A stretch of 64,000 bases of DNA, taken from the NCBI GenBank assembly GCA_036732025.1, contig DAINDE010000004.1, forward strand, positions 1 to 64,000. Direction: 5' to 3'. The number at the start of each line of letters is the position of its first letter. Position 1 is the first letter of the stretch. The stretch comes from SSSZ01 sp036732025 (GTDB lineage Bacteria > Pseudomonadota > Gammaproteobacteria > Burkholderiales > Rhodocyclaceae). Below, piece by piece: positions 18,887 through 28,181 of this stretch. The notes under the pieces were generated by a model that was not told where the DNA came from, made no database searches, and worked only from the letters and a program-made list of their open reading frames with translations. The position numbers and the translations under genes were made by a program.

Positions 18887-19984
18887 ATGATCCCGAGTTC
18901 CCGCAGGATGTTCTGTACCGCCTTGGCGGCGACGCTTGTGGCCGGCGCGGCGCCGGCGTGGGCCCGTCAGCCGGCGCCACGGGAGATCGCTCCCCGCGGT
19001 CCCCTGGGGGCGGAGGAATCGGCCACCATCGGCATTTTCAAGAAGGCCAGCCCGTCGGTGGTGTACATCACCACCCTCGACAAGGTGGTGAACCTGTGGA
19101 CCATGAATGTGCGGGAGGTGCCGCGAGGCACGGGTTCGGGCTTCGTCTGGGACGACCAGGGGCACATCGTCACCAACTACCACGTCATCGCCGGCGCCAA
19201 GGGCGCCCAGGTACGCTTGTCCGACCAGCGGGGATTCCCGGCCGAACTGGTGGGGGCCAGCCCCGAGAACGACCTGGCGGTGCTCCGGATCAAGGTGCCG
19301 GAGCGCCGGCCGGCGCCCTTGCCCCTGGGCAGCAGCGGCGACCTGCAGGTGGGGCAGAAGGTGCTGGCCATCGGCAACCCCTTCGGCTTCGACCATACCC
19401 TGACCACCGGCATTATCTCGGCCCTGAATCGCTCCATCGACGGCGAGGACGGCAAGGCCATCCACCGCCTCATCCAGATCGACGCCGCCATCAACCCCGG
19501 CAACTCAGGCGGCCCGCTGCTCGACAGCGCCGGCCGCCTGATCGGCGTCAATACGGCCATCTACAGCCCTTCCGGCGCCAGCGCCGGGATAGGCTTCGCC
19601 GTGCCGGCGGACACGGTAAACCGGGTGGTGCCGGAACTGATCGCCTTCGGCTACTACCGGCGGCCGACGGCGGGATTCCGGGTCATCGACCGGATCAGCG
19701 CCGTGGTCGTCCAGCAACTGGGGGTGCGGGGCGCCCTCATCCTCGACGTGGCGCCGGGATCCCCGGCGGCCCGGGCGGGGGTGCGCGGCTCCCGCGTCAA
19801 CCGGGACGGCAGCGTATTGCCCGGCGACATCCTGCAGAGCATCGACGGCGTCGAGATCGACGATTCTGCGGACATCGACCGCATCCTTTCCGGCAAACGC
19901 ATCGGCGACCGCGTCACCCTCGGCCTCCTGCGGGAAGGCAAGACGCTGACGTTGCCCCTGACCCTGGCCGAAGGCCGGGAGTAG
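18887..19984 (+). CDS. HtrA/DegP-like trypsin-type serine protease with PDZ domain
   Basis: A 365-residue exported protease. The signal (SSRRMFCTALAATLV) carries an Arg-Arg pair compatible with Tat. The trypsin fold has the catalytic triad in context: His in TNYHVIAG, Asp in ENDLAVLR, Ser in NPGNSGGPLL. One PDZ domain follows (ALILDVAPGSPAARAGV to the end), the DegS/HhoB-like one-PDZ layout. GGAGG five bases upstream decides for ATG 18887 over an in-frame ATG at 18869. Role: periplasmic protein quality control or regulated proteolysis. Confidence 0.93.
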   Translation: MIPSSRRMFCTALAATLVAGAAPAWARQPAPREIAPRGPLGAEESATIGIFKKASPSVVYITTLDKVVNLWTMNVREVPRGTGSGFVWDDQGHIVTNYHVIAGAKGAQVRLSDQRGFPAELVGASPENDLAVLRIKVPERRPAPLPLGSSGDLQVGQKVLAIGNPFGFDHTLTTGIISALNRSIDGEDGKAIHRLIQIDAAINPGNSGGPLLDSAGRLIGVNTAIYSPSGASAGIGFAVPADTVNRVVPELIAFGYYRRPTAGFRVIDRISAVVVQQLGVRGALILDVAPGSPAARAGVRGSRVNRDGSVLPGDILQSIDGVEIDDSADIDRILSGKRIGDRVTLGLLREGKTLTLPLTLAEGRE

Positions 19985-19996
19985 GGGGCAGCCGGG

Positions 19997-20473
19997 TTAG
20001 CCCCGGAGCCGGCGCAGGTAGAGGCCGATGAGGGAGAAGAGCGCCGCGCCCACGCCGAAATAGAAGGCCTTGGCGGTCACGTCCTGGTATTCGACCAGAA
20101 CCGGCGTTTCGTTCTCCACCCGGTAGCGGATGGTGGTCTGGAAGTGCCAGGAGGAAGCCTTGGCCTCGATGACGCCGTTGCTGGTGGTCCACTTCAGCCA
20201 GTTGCCTTTCTCTTCCACTTCGCCGGCGGGTTCCGGGGGAACCAGCGTGGCGATCAGGCCCTTGGCCTTGGCCTCGGCCAGTTCGCCGTAGGCGAAGCCG
20301 CAGGGCTTCTTCTCCTGGCAGACGGCGACGACGCGGAATTCCGGCTTCCAGGTGCTGCTCTTGTCCCAGGGCCAGGCGATGATGAAGGCCACCGTCCACA
20401 CCCACACGAGGCCGGTGAAGATCATCATGGCCAGAAAGATCTGGCGGAACCAGCCGGTTTTGTCTTGAGCCAT
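19997..20473 (-). CDS. Hypothetical membrane protein
   Basis: A 158-residue protein of unknown function. A membrane helix lies at residues 10-33 (FLAMMIFTGLVWVWTVAFII) and another near the C-terminus (FYFGVGAALFSLIGLYL), flanking a domain of about 90 residues that is probably periplasmic, with a Cys pair (VCQEKKPC). Start ATG 20473 has AAAGGA upstream and lies 13 bp after the valS stop on the same strand, suggesting co-transcription. I could not assign a family. Confidence 0.75.
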   Translation of the reverse strand: MAQDKTGWFRQIFLAMMIFTGLVWVWTVAFIIAWPWDKSSTWKPEFRVVAVCQEKKPCGFAYGELAEAKAKGLIATLVPPEPAGEVEEKGNWLKWTTSNGVIEAKASSWHFQTTIRYRVENETPVLVEYQDVTAKAFYFGVGAALFSLIGLYLRRLRG

Positions 20474-20486
20474 CGTTGTCCTTTGA

Positions 20487-23444
20487 TCAGCCGAGCTTGG
20501 CAAGCTGCGGCCGGAGTTTTTCCAGGGTGGCGGTGAAATCGGCCACCCGCTGCTTTTCCTGGGCCACCACGGCCGCCGGGGCGCGGGCGACGAAGCTTTC
20601 GTTGGCGAGCTTGCCCTGGGCGGCGGCAATCTGCTTTTCCAGCTTGTCGATTTCCTTGGCGAGGCGCTCCTTCTCGGCGGCGACGTCGATCTCCACCTTG
20701 AGCATGAGGCGGGTCTCGCCCACGACGGCGACCGGCGCCAGGGCATCGGTCGGCATGTCGGAAACGATTTGTACCTCGGAGAGCTTACCCAGAGCTTGCA
20801 GGATGGGGGCGAACTCGACAATTTCTTCGCCGCCGCCGGCCACCAGGAGCGGCATGCGCTGGGCCGGCGAGACGCCCATTTCGCCGCGCAGGTTGCGGCA
20901 GGCGTAGGTCAGCGCCTTCAAACGCTCGACTTTGGCCTCGGAAGCGGCGTCGATGCGGCTGGCCTCGGAGCGGGGATAGGCGGCGAGCATGATGGAATCG
21001 GTGTTCCTCTTGCCGGCGATGGGAGCCACCGTCTGCCAGAGTTCCTCGGTGATGAAGGGCAGGAGCGGATGGGCCAGGCGCAGCACGGTTTCCAGCACCC
21101 GCACCAGGGTGCGGCGGGCGCCCCGGGCGGCGGCCTCGTCGCCTTGCTGCATCTCCACCTTGGCGATTTCCAGGTACCAGTCGCAGAATTCGTCCCAGAC
21201 GAACTTGTAGATGGCCTGGGCCAGCAGGTCGAAGCGGTAGTCGGCGAAATGCTGCTCCACCTCGGCCTCGACCCGCTGCAAGAGGCTGACGATCCAGCGG
21301 TCGGCGAAGCTGAACTTGAGGCGGCCGCCGGCGGGCACCGGGCAGGTGCCGTCGGCCTGCTGCTGGTGGTCCAGGGCCAGGTCGTGGCCTTCGACGTTCA
21401 TCAGCACGAAGCGGGTGGCGTTCCACAGCTTGTTGCAGAAATTGCGGTAGCCGTCGCAGCGGTTCAGATCGAACTTGATGTCGCGGCCCGGCGAGGCGAG
21501 GCTGGCAAAGGTGAAGCGGAGCGCATCGGTGCCGAAGGCGGGGATGCCCTCGGGGAATTCCTTCCGCGTCTTCTTCTCGATCTGCTCGGCCTGCTTGGGG
21601 TTCATCAGGCCGAAGGTGCGCTTCTTGACCAGATCCTCGATGCCGATGCCGTCGATGAGGTCGATGGGGTCCAGCACATTGCCCTTGGACTTGGACATCT
21701 TCTGCCCCTCCGCGTCGCGGATGAGGCCATGCACATAGACGTGTTTGAAGGGGATCTTGCCGGTGATGTGCTTGGTCATCATGACCATGCGGGCGACCCA
21801 GAAGAAGATGATGTCGAAGCCGGTGACCAGCACGGTGGAAGGCAGGTAGAGGTCGAGGGCGTCGTTGGACTTCTCGGGCCATTCCGGCGTCCAGTCCAGG
21901 GTCGAGAAGGGCCACAGGGCGCTGGAGTACCAGGTGTCGAGGACGTCAGGGTCGCGGGTCAGGCGGGGGCCCTCGGCGAGCAGGGTTTCCAACTGCTCCA
22001 GGCTGGCGTTGGCCAGGAAATTGGGGGATTCCGGGTGGTGCTCGACGAAGCGGGCCCGGGAGAGGTCGCCCTTCAGGTGGGCGATGCGGGCCTCGGCGCG
22101 TTCCTTCCAGCGGGCGACGGCTTCTTCCTCGCTGTGGGCGACGACGACGTTGCCCAGGGCGTCGTACCAGGCGGGAATCTGGTGGCCCCACCACAGTTGC
22201 CGCGAGATGCACCAGTCCTGGATGTTGTTCAGCCACTGGTTGTAGGTATTGACCCAGTTTTCCGGCACGAACTTGATCTCGCCGGAAGCCACCACGTCCA
22301 GGGCCTTCTCGGTGATGGACTTGCCGTCGGCGCCCGGCTTGGACATGGCGACGAACCACTGGTCGGTGAGCATGGGCTCGATGACGACGCCGGTGCGGTC
22401 GCCCCGGGGCACCTTGAGTTTGTGCTTGTCGGTCTTCTCCAGGAGACCGAGGGCCTCCAGGTCCGCGACGACGGCCTTCCGCGCGTCGAAGCGATCCAGG
22501 CCCCAATATTTTTCGGGGGCGTTGTCGTTGACCTTGCCGTCCAGGGTGAGGATGGAAATCATCGGCAGGCCGTGGCGCTGGCCGACGGCGTAGTCGTTGA
22601 AGTCGTGGGCCGGGGTGACCTTGACGCAGCCGGTGCCGAATTCGAGGTCGACATAGGCGTCGGCGATGATGGGAATCTCGCGGTCGGTGAGGGGCAGCCT
22701 GACCGTCTTGCCGATCATCGCCTTGTAGCGCTCATCCTCGGGGTGGACCATGACTGCGGTGTCGCCGAGCATGGTTTCCGGCCGGGTGGTGGCCACCGTC
22801 AGGCTGCCGGAACCGTCGGCCAGGGGGTAGCGGATGTGCCAGAGGAAGCCGTCTTCCTCCTCCTGCACCACTTCCAGGTCGGAGACGGCGGTGTGCAGCT
22901 TGGGGTCCCAGTTCACCAGGCGCTTGCCGCGGTAGATGAGGCCTTCTTCATAGAGGCGGACGAAGGTTTCGGTGACCACCTTGTTCAGCCCGGCGTCCAT
23001 GGTGAAGCGCTCGCGGGTCCAGTCCGGGCTGGTGCCGAGCCGCCGCATCTGGCGGGTGATGGTGCCGCCGGAGTATTCCTTCCATTCCCAGACCTTTTCC
23101 AGGAATTTCTCGCGGCCGAGGTCGTGGCGGGAGATGCCCTGGGCGTCCAGCTGGCGCTCGACGACGATCTGGGTGGCGATGCCGGCGTGGTCGGTGCCCG
23201 GCTGCCACAGGGTGTTGTGGCCCCGCATGCGGTAGTAGCGGGTGAGGGCGTCCATGATGGTCTGGTTGAAGCCGTGGCCCATGTGCAGGGTGCCGGTGAC
23301 GTTGGGCGGCGGCAACAGGATGCAGAAGGCGTCGCTGGCAGGCTTGGATTTATCCAGGCCGGCGGCGAAATAGCCCTTGGTTTCCCATTCGGGATACCAG
23401 CGGCGCTCGATGTCCGCGGGTTCGAAAGCTTTGGCGAGTTCCAT
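20487..23444 (-). CDS. valS: Valyl-tRNA synthetase
   Basis: A 985-residue class I aminoacyl-tRNA synthetase. The HIGH-like motif is HMGHG in PPNVTGTLHMGHGFNQ, and the KMSKS loop is present (GQKMSKSKGNVLDP). The editing domain (TTRPETMLGDTAV) and the C-terminal coiled-coil arm (EKERLAKEIDKLEKQI) are intact. Start ATG 23444 gives MELAKAFEPADIERRW. A longer open frame continues upstream across fumC antisense and is not coding. A TATAAT box on the minus strand at 23487-23482 is a likely -10 element. Confidence 0.97.
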   Translation of the reverse strand: MELAKAFEPADIERRWYPEWETKGYFAAGLDKSKPASDAFCILLPPPNVTGTLHMGHGFNQTIMDALTRYYRMRGHNTLWQPGTDHAGIATQIVVERQLDAQGISRHDLGREKFLEKVWEWKEYSGGTITRQMRRLGTSPDWTRERFTMDAGLNKVVTETFVRLYEEGLIYRGKRLVNWDPKLHTAVSDLEVVQEEEDGFLWHIRYPLADGSGSLTVATTRPETMLGDTAVMVHPEDERYKAMIGKTVRLPLTDREIPIIADAYVDLEFGTGCVKVTPAHDFNDYAVGQRHGLPMISILTLDGKVNDNAPEKYWGLDRFDARKAVVADLEALGLLEKTDKHKLKVPRGDRTGVVIEPMLTDQWFVAMSKPGADGKSITEKALDVVASGEIKFVPENWVNTYNQWLNNIQDWCISRQLWWGHQIPAWYDALGNVVVAHSEEEAVARWKERAEARIAHLKGDLSRARFVEHHPESPNFLANASLEQLETLLAEGPRLTRDPDVLDTWYSSALWPFSTLDWTPEWPEKSNDALDLYLPSTVLVTGFDIIFFWVARMVMMTKHITGKIPFKHVYVHGLIRDAEGQKMSKSKGNVLDPIDLIDGIGIEDLVKKRTFGLMNPKQAEQIEKKTRKEFPEGIPAFGTDALRFTFASLASPGRDIKFDLNRCDGYRNFCNKLWNATRFVLMNVEGHDLALDHQQQADGTCPVPAGGRLKFSFADRWIVSLLQRVEAEVEQHFADYRFDLLAQAIYKFVWDEFCDWYLEIAKVEMQQGDEAAARGARRTLVRVLETVLRLAHPLLPFITEELWQTVAPIAGKRNTDSIMLAAYPRSEASRIDAASEAKVERLKALTYACRNLRGEMGVSPAQRMPLLVAGGGEEIVEFAPILQALGKLSEVQIVSDMPTDALAPVAVVGETRLMLKVEIDVAAEKERLAKEIDKLEKQIAAAQGKLANESFVARAPAAVVAQEKQRVADFTATLEKLRPQLAKLG

Positions 23445-23481
23445 AGGTCGGGAGGGAGCAATAATTTGCGCAGAACCATAA

Positions 23482-23487
23482 ATTATA
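23482..23487 (-). promoter_or_regulatory. Candidate -10 box of valS
   Basis: A perfect TATAAT on the minus strand, 38 bp upstream of the valS start in an AT-rich patch. No convincing -35 hexamer is seen at 16-18 bp, so this is a partial promoter call. Confidence 0.4.
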
Positions 23488-23591
23488 CCGGGTCGGCCAT
23501 CGCTTCCGGTGCCTGGATCAGCCGAACTTGCCGGGCAAGAGGGACTCCAATTCCATGAACCCCCGCCCCGGGGCCGGTTCGAGGAGCCAGC

Positions 23592-24983
23592 ATGGAGACA
23601 ACACGCATCGAGCGGGACAGTTTCGGCACCATCGCCGTGCCGGCCCAGCGGTTGTGGGGGGCGCAGACCCAGCGTTCCCTGGAATTCTTCAAGATCTCGG
23701 GCGAACGCATGCCGGAGGAGCTGATCGTCGCCCTGGCCGAGGTCAAGCGTGCTTGCGCCCGGGTGAACCGGGATCTCGGCCGGCTGCCGGAGGCCAAGGC
23801 CAACGCCATCATGCAGGCGGCGGAAGAAGTCGAGGCCCGCCGCCATCGCGGCGAGTTTCCCCTGGTGGTGTGGCAGACGGGTTCCGGCACCCAGACCAAC
23901 ATGAACATGAACGAGGTGCTGGCCAACCGCGCCTCCGAACTCCTTGGCGGGCCGCGGGGAGAGGCGCGGCTGGTCCATGCCAACGACGAAGTGAACCTGG
24001 GGCAGTCCTCCAATGACATCTTTCCCACGGCTATCCACCTGGCCGCCGCCCTCGGCCTCGGCCAACGCCTGCCCAAGGTGCTGCGCCGGCTGCGCGATAC
24101 CCTGGCAGGGAAGGCGGAGGCCTTCTCCGGCCTGGTCAAGATTGGTCGCACCCACTTGCAGGACGCGACGCCCCTGACCCTCGGCCAGGAATTTTCCGGC
24201 TATGTGGCCCAGCTCGATTACGCCGGCGCCGCCATTGCCGCCACACTGCCCGCCTTGTGCGACATGGCGGCGGGGGGCACGGCGGTGGGCACCGGCCTCA
24301 ATGCCCACCCCGAATTCGGCGAGCGTGTGGCCGCCGAGCTGGCACGCCGCACCGGCATGCCCTTCCGGAGCGCCGGCAACAAGTTCGCCGCCCTGGCCGG
24401 CCATGAGGCCCTGCTGGCCGCCCACGGCGCCCTGAAGACCCTGGCCGGGGCGCTGATGAAGATTGCCAACGACATCCGCTGGCTGGCCTCCGGCCCTCGT
24501 TCGGGACTCGGCGAATTGAGTATCCCGGAGAACGAACCGGGCAGCTCCATCATGCCCGGCAAGGTCAACCCGACCCAGTGCGAGGCGCTGACCATGGCCT
24601 GTTGCCAGGTCTTCGGCAACGACGTGGCGATCAATATCGGCGGCGCCTCGGGCAATTTCGAATTGAACGTCTTCAAGCCCCTGATCGCCCACAATTTCCT
24701 GCACAGCGTGCGCCTCCTCGCCGACGGCATGAAGAGCTTCGAGGCCCACTGCGTGCGCGGCATCGAGCCGCGCCGGGAGCGCATCGGCGAACTGCTGGAG
24801 CGCTCCCTCATGCTGGTCACCGCCCTGACCCCCCACATCGGCTACGACAAGGCGGCGGAAATCGCCAAGCGGGCCCACCGGGAGGGCAGCACCCTCAAGC
24901 AGGCGGCGTTGGCCTCGGGTTTCGTGAGCGGCGAGGATTTCGACCGCTGGGTGCGGCCGGAGGCCATGGTCGGGCCGGGCTGA
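23592..24983 (+). CDS. fumC: Fumarate hydratase, class II
   Basis: A 463-residue iron-independent fumarase that interconverts fumarate and malate in the TCA cycle. The superfamily signature GSSIMPGKVNP is present, with GSGTQTNMNMNEV, NLGQSSNDIFPTA and GRTHLQDATPL forming the active site. It is divergent from valS and convergent with the enoyl-CoA hydratase gene (four-base gap). Class II fumarases are favoured over iron-sulfur ones under oxidative or iron-poor conditions. Confidence 0.97.
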   Translation: METTRIERDSFGTIAVPAQRLWGAQTQRSLEFFKISGERMPEELIVALAEVKRACARVNRDLGRLPEAKANAIMQAAEEVEARRHRGEFPLVVWQTGSGTQTNMNMNEVLANRASELLGGPRGEARLVHANDEVNLGQSSNDIFPTAIHLAAALGLGQRLPKVLRRLRDTLAGKAEAFSGLVKIGRTHLQDATPLTLGQEFSGYVAQLDYAGAAIAATLPALCDMAAGGTAVGTGLNAHPEFGERVAAELARRTGMPFRSAGNKFAALAGHEALLAAHGALKTLAGALMKIANDIRWLASGPRSGLGELSIPENEPGSSIMPGKVNPTQCEALTMACCQVFGNDVAINIGGASGNFELNVFKPLIAHNFLHSVRLLADGMKSFEAHCVRGIEPRRERIGELLERSLMLVTALTPHIGYDKAAEIAKRAHREGSTLKQAALASGFVSGEDFDRWVRPEAMVGPG

Positions 24984-24987
24984 GGCG

Positions 24988-25770
24988 CTACTTGCGGCCG
25001 TCGAGGAACGCCGCCACCGCCGCCGCGTGCTCCGCCGAAACGTGGGTCAGTGCCTGGTAGCCGGCGGCCAGTTCGAGCAGGGTGTCGAGGCGGGAGCCCT
25101 GGGCTTCCCGCAGCAGGCGCTTGGTCATGCGCAGGGCGGCGCCGGGGTTGGCGGCGATGCGCCCGGCCAGGGCCTTGGCCTCGGCCATGAGCCGGTCGGC
25201 CGGGACGACGCGGGACACCAGGCCAATGCGCTCGGCCTCGGCGGCGTCGATGGCATCACCGGTAAAAGCGAGTTCCGCCGCCCGGGAATAGCCGATGACC
25301 CGCTGCAGCAGCCAGGCGCCCCCGTCGCCGGGGATGAGGCCGAGCTTGACGAAGCTCTCGGCGAAGCGGGCGGTCTCCGAGGCGATGCGGATGTCGCACA
25401 TGCAGGCCAGGTCGCAGCCGGCGCCGATGGCGGGGCCGTTGACGGCGGCGATGGTGGGGATGTCGAGGCGGTGGAAGGCGAGCGGAATCTTCTGGATGCC
25501 GCGCCGGTAGTTCTCGCGGATTTCGGCCGGGGTACCGGCGGCCAGCCCTTTCTTGTCGCGGAAGTCCTTGACGTTGCCGCCGGCGCAGAAGGCGCTGCCG
25601 GCGCCGGTGACGATGGCCACCTTGACCGAGTCGTCGGCCTGGAGGGCGTCACAGGCGGCGACGATGGCGTCGAACTGGGCGGCGCCGGTGAGGGCATTGC
25701 GCTCCCCGGGGCGGTTGAGGGTGAGGGTGACGACGGGGCCATCCCGCTCGACGAGGAGAAAGTCGTCCAT
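24988..25770 (-). CDS. Enoyl-CoA hydratase/isomerase family protein
   Basis: A 260-residue crotonase-fold protein. The oxyanion-hole segments are visible: GAGSAFCAGGNVKDF and AAVNGPAIGAGCDLACMCD. In many hydratases a Glu follows the second loop; here the equivalent positions (FVKLGLIPGDGGAWLL) match enoyl-CoA hydratases of the PaaF/EchA type. Likely acts in fatty-acid or aromatic-acid beta-oxidation; the exact substrate is not clear. It sits 15 bp after the small hypothetical gene on the same strand. Confidence 0.88.
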   Translation of the reverse strand: MDDFLLVERDGPVVTLTLNRPGERNALTGAAQFDAIVAACDALQADDSVKVAIVTGAGSAFCAGGNVKDFRDKKGLAAGTPAEIRENYRRGIQKIPLAFHRLDIPTIAAVNGPAIGAGCDLACMCDIRIASETARFAESFVKLGLIPGDGGAWLLQRVIGYSRAAELAFTGDAIDAAEAERIGLVSRVVPADRLMAEAKALAGRIAANPGAALRMTKRLLREAQGSRLDTLLELAAGYQALTHVSAEHAAAVAAFLDGRK

Positions 25771-25785
25771 GGCCCTTGCTTCCGG

Positions 25786-26178
25786 TCAGCGCGGAGGCGG
25801 CCGGGTCGCCCGCCCATGCGCGGCGAGAAAATCCTGCAACGCCTGGTCGGCCGTCTCCCGCACGCCCTGCCGCAGGTCCTCGGTGAGGCCGGCGATGGCC
25901 GAGGCGAGGGCGGCCTCCACCAGGGTGGGGATCTCCGCCGCCAGCTTGGCCCGCAAATGGACCGCCAGTTCGTCGGCGAGGCGGCGCAGGGCGTCGGCGC
26001 CGGCCGTCGCGGCGGTGTCGTTGGCCACCACGTCGGTGACGACGGGGATGTCGTCATCCGGCGCCACGACCTCGGTCAGCAGCGGTACGTCGTCGAACTC
26101 GTTGGCCGCATTCTGCCGGCGCCGCTGCATGAGGGCATCGGCGCGGGCCAGGACGGGGCTGGGATCGAGGTCGTCCAT
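25786..26178 (-). CDS. Hypothetical protein, DUF2486-like
   Basis: A 130-residue acidic, soluble protein. An N-terminal segment contains two copies of a VPLLTEVV/IPVVTDVV motif, then a long helix rich in Leu, Ala and Glu and a proline/arginine tail. This resembles the small DUF2486 proteins found between holC and valS in betaproteobacteria, and its position right after holC (one-base gap) agrees. No function is known. Confidence 0.7.
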   Translation of the reverse strand: MDDLDPSPVLARADALMQRRRQNAANEFDDVPLLTEVVAPDDDIPVVTDVVANDTAATAGADALRRLADELAVHLRAKLAAEIPTLVEAALASAIAGLTEDLRQGVRETADQALQDFLAAHGRATRPPPR

Positions 26179-26179
26179 G

Positions 26180-26602
26180 TCAGTTTCCGGAGAGGTCGAA
26201 ATAACGGATTTCGTAGCCCCGTTCCTTGTAGAAGCGTACCCGCTCCCGGGCTGCCAGGCGGTCGGCCTCTTCCTCGCCGACCACTTCGATCAGGCTGTGG
26301 AAGCGGGAGAACCCCGGGGGCACCTCGGGGCCCAGGTTCATCAGGCGCTCGTCCTGGGGAATCGCCTCCAGGTCGTCGGCGATGAGGATGGGGGTTTCAC
26401 CGGCCAGGGGCGAAGCGCTGCGGCAGTGGGGGACGAAGCTCAGGGCCGGCTGGATCCACAGCAGGCGGTCCAGATCGGCCGCCACCTGGGGCTGCGGCGC
26501 GTAGACCAGCACCGCCTTGCCCTGGGCGTAGGCCTTGCCGAGGAGGGCGCAGGCGGCAGCGACCTTGTCCGCCGCCCCGTGGTAGAAGAACACCTGGGTC
26601 AC
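26180..26602 (-). CDS. holC: DNA polymerase III chi subunit
   Basis: A 140-residue chi subunit of the clamp-loader complex; chi contacts single-stranded-DNA-binding protein and links it to the replisome. The sequence shows TQVFFYHGAADKVAAAC, LLWIQPALSFVPH, and the C-terminal RERVRFYKERGYEIRYFDL. GTG 26602 is the start, eight bases after the pepA stop, which matches the conserved pepA-holC pair of betaproteobacteria. Confidence 0.93.
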   Translation of the reverse strand: MTQVFFYHGAADKVAAACALLGKAYAQGKAVLVYAPQPQVAADLDRLLWIQPALSFVPHCRSASPLAGETPILIADDLEAIPQDERLMNLGPEVPPGFSRFHSLIEVVGEEEADRLAARERVRFYKERGYEIRYFDLSGN

Positions 26603-26610
26603 GGCGCGTT

Positions 26611-28110
26611 TCAGCCGAGCTTGCCGGCCCGCTGCATCAGGTAGTGAGTAAGCAAGGGAACCGGCCGGCCCGTGGCCCCCTTGTCCTTGCCCGAGGTCCA
26701 GGCGGTGCCGGCGATGTCGAGGTGGGCCCACTCGAATTTCTTGGTGAAGCGGGAGAGGAAGCAGGCAGCGGTGATGGCGCCGCCGGAGCGGCCGCCCCCG
26801 ATGTTGGCCATGTCGGCAAAGGGACTCTTGAGGGATTCCTGGTAATCGTCCCACAGAGGCATGTGCCAGGCGCGGTCGTGGGCTTCCTCGCCGGCTTCCA
26901 GGAGGGCGCGGGCGAGGCTGTCCTTGTTGGCGAAGAGGCCACTGGCGACGTTGCCCAGGGCGACGACGCAGGCCCCGGTGAGGGTGGCCACGTCGATCAC
27001 CGTCTCCGGTTCGAAGCGTTCGCTGTAGGTGAGGGCATCGCAGAGGATGAGGCGCCCTTCGGCGTCGGTATTGAGGATTTCGATGGTCTGGCCGGACATG
27101 GAGGTGACGATGTCGCCGGGCCGCGTCGCGTTGCCGCCGGGCATGTTCTCCGTGCTCGGCACCACCACCGTCAGGTTGATGGGCAGGCCCATGCGGGCGA
27201 CGGCGCGGATGGTGCCGAGCACGGCGGCCGCGCCGCACATGTCGTACTTCATCTCGTCCATTTCGGCGGCGGGTTTCAGGGAAATGCCGCCGGTGTCGAA
27301 GGTGATGCCCTTGCCCACGAGCACCACCGGCTTCTCGGCGGCCTTGCCACCCCGGTAGGTGAGGACGATGAACTTGGGTGGCTGGCGGGAGCCCTTGGCC
27401 ACGGAAAGCAGGGAATGCATGCCCAGCTTTTCCATGTCCGCCTGCTCCAGGATTTCGCAGCCCAGCTTGAGTTCCTTGGCCATGGCTTCGGCCTCGCCAG
27501 CCAGCCAGGTGGGGTTGCAGACGTTGGGCGGGGCGTTGCCCAGGTTGCGGGCGAAGGCGGCGCCCTCGGCGATGGCCAGGCCTTCCTTGAGGGCTTCCTC
27601 GGCAGGCGTCAGTTCGTTGCGCCGCTCCACCGCCAGGGTGATCTTGCGCAGGGGGCGGCGGACCTCGTCCTTCTTGCTCTTGAAGCCGTCGAAGCGGTAG
27701 GTGGCTTCCTGGGCGGCAATGGCGGTCTGGCGCACGCGCCAGGCGACGCCTCGCTTCTTGACGCCGACTTCGGTGAGGAACAGGGAGGCGTCGAAGGCCC
27801 CCGTTTCGTTGAGGGTCTTTACCGCGGTGCGCACGGCGGCGGTGAATTCCTTTTCGCGGAATTCCTTTTCCTTGCCCAGACCGACCAGCAGGACCCGGTC
27901 GCAGAGGGTGCCGGGAACGTTGTGCAGGAGCAGCGTGGAGCCCGCCTTGCCTTCCATGTCGCCACGCCGAATCAGGTCGGAAATATAGCCGTTGGCGGCC
28001 TTGTCGAGCAATTCGGCCGGAAGAGTAAGTTTTCTCGGCTCGAAAACGCCCACCACGACACAGGCGCTGCGCTGTTTTTCCGGGCTTCCGCTTTTTATGC
28101 TAAATTCCAC
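26611..28110 (-). CDS. pepA: Leucyl aminopeptidase (M17)
   Basis: A 499-residue M17 aminopeptidase with two metal ions. The family signature NTDAEGRL is present, together with VGKGITFDTGGISLKPA and YDMCGAAAVLG, which supply metal ligands and the catalytic lysine region. It removes N-terminal residues in peptide turnover; E. coli PepA also binds DNA. It leads the pepA-holC-DUF2486-enoyl-CoA hydratase gene string and is divergent from lptF. Confidence 0.96.
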   Translation of the reverse strand: MEFSIKSGSPEKQRSACVVVGVFEPRKLTLPAELLDKAANGYISDLIRRGDMEGKAGSTLLLHNVPGTLCDRVLLVGLGKEKEFREKEFTAAVRTAVKTLNETGAFDASLFLTEVGVKKRGVAWRVRQTAIAAQEATYRFDGFKSKKDEVRRPLRKITLAVERRNELTPAEEALKEGLAIAEGAAFARNLGNAPPNVCNPTWLAGEAEAMAKELKLGCEILEQADMEKLGMHSLLSVAKGSRQPPKFIVLTYRGGKAAEKPVVLVGKGITFDTGGISLKPAAEMDEMKYDMCGAAAVLGTIRAVARMGLPINLTVVVPSTENMPGGNATRPGDIVTSMSGQTIEILNTDAEGRLILCDALTYSERFEPETVIDVATLTGACVVALGNVASGLFANKDSLARALLEAGEEAHDRAWHMPLWDDYQESLKSPFADMANIGGGRSGGAITAACFLSRFTKKFEWAHLDIAGTAWTSGKDKGATGRPVPLLTHYLMQRAGKLG

Positions 28111-28181
28111 TTGCCGCTCCTGTTCAAGCAGTTTTCGATGTTCCCGGGATTATCCCCGCATCTTTTCTCTTTCGTCAAAGC

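Noticed and set aside
20769..23558. A 929-codon open frame antisense to valS, and similar long antisense frames at 15260-18499, 32357-34333 and 59441-63625
   Set aside because: Gly/Ala/Val/Asp-rich shadows of GC-rich codons on the opposite strand of confident genes; no conserved motifs or ribosome sites.
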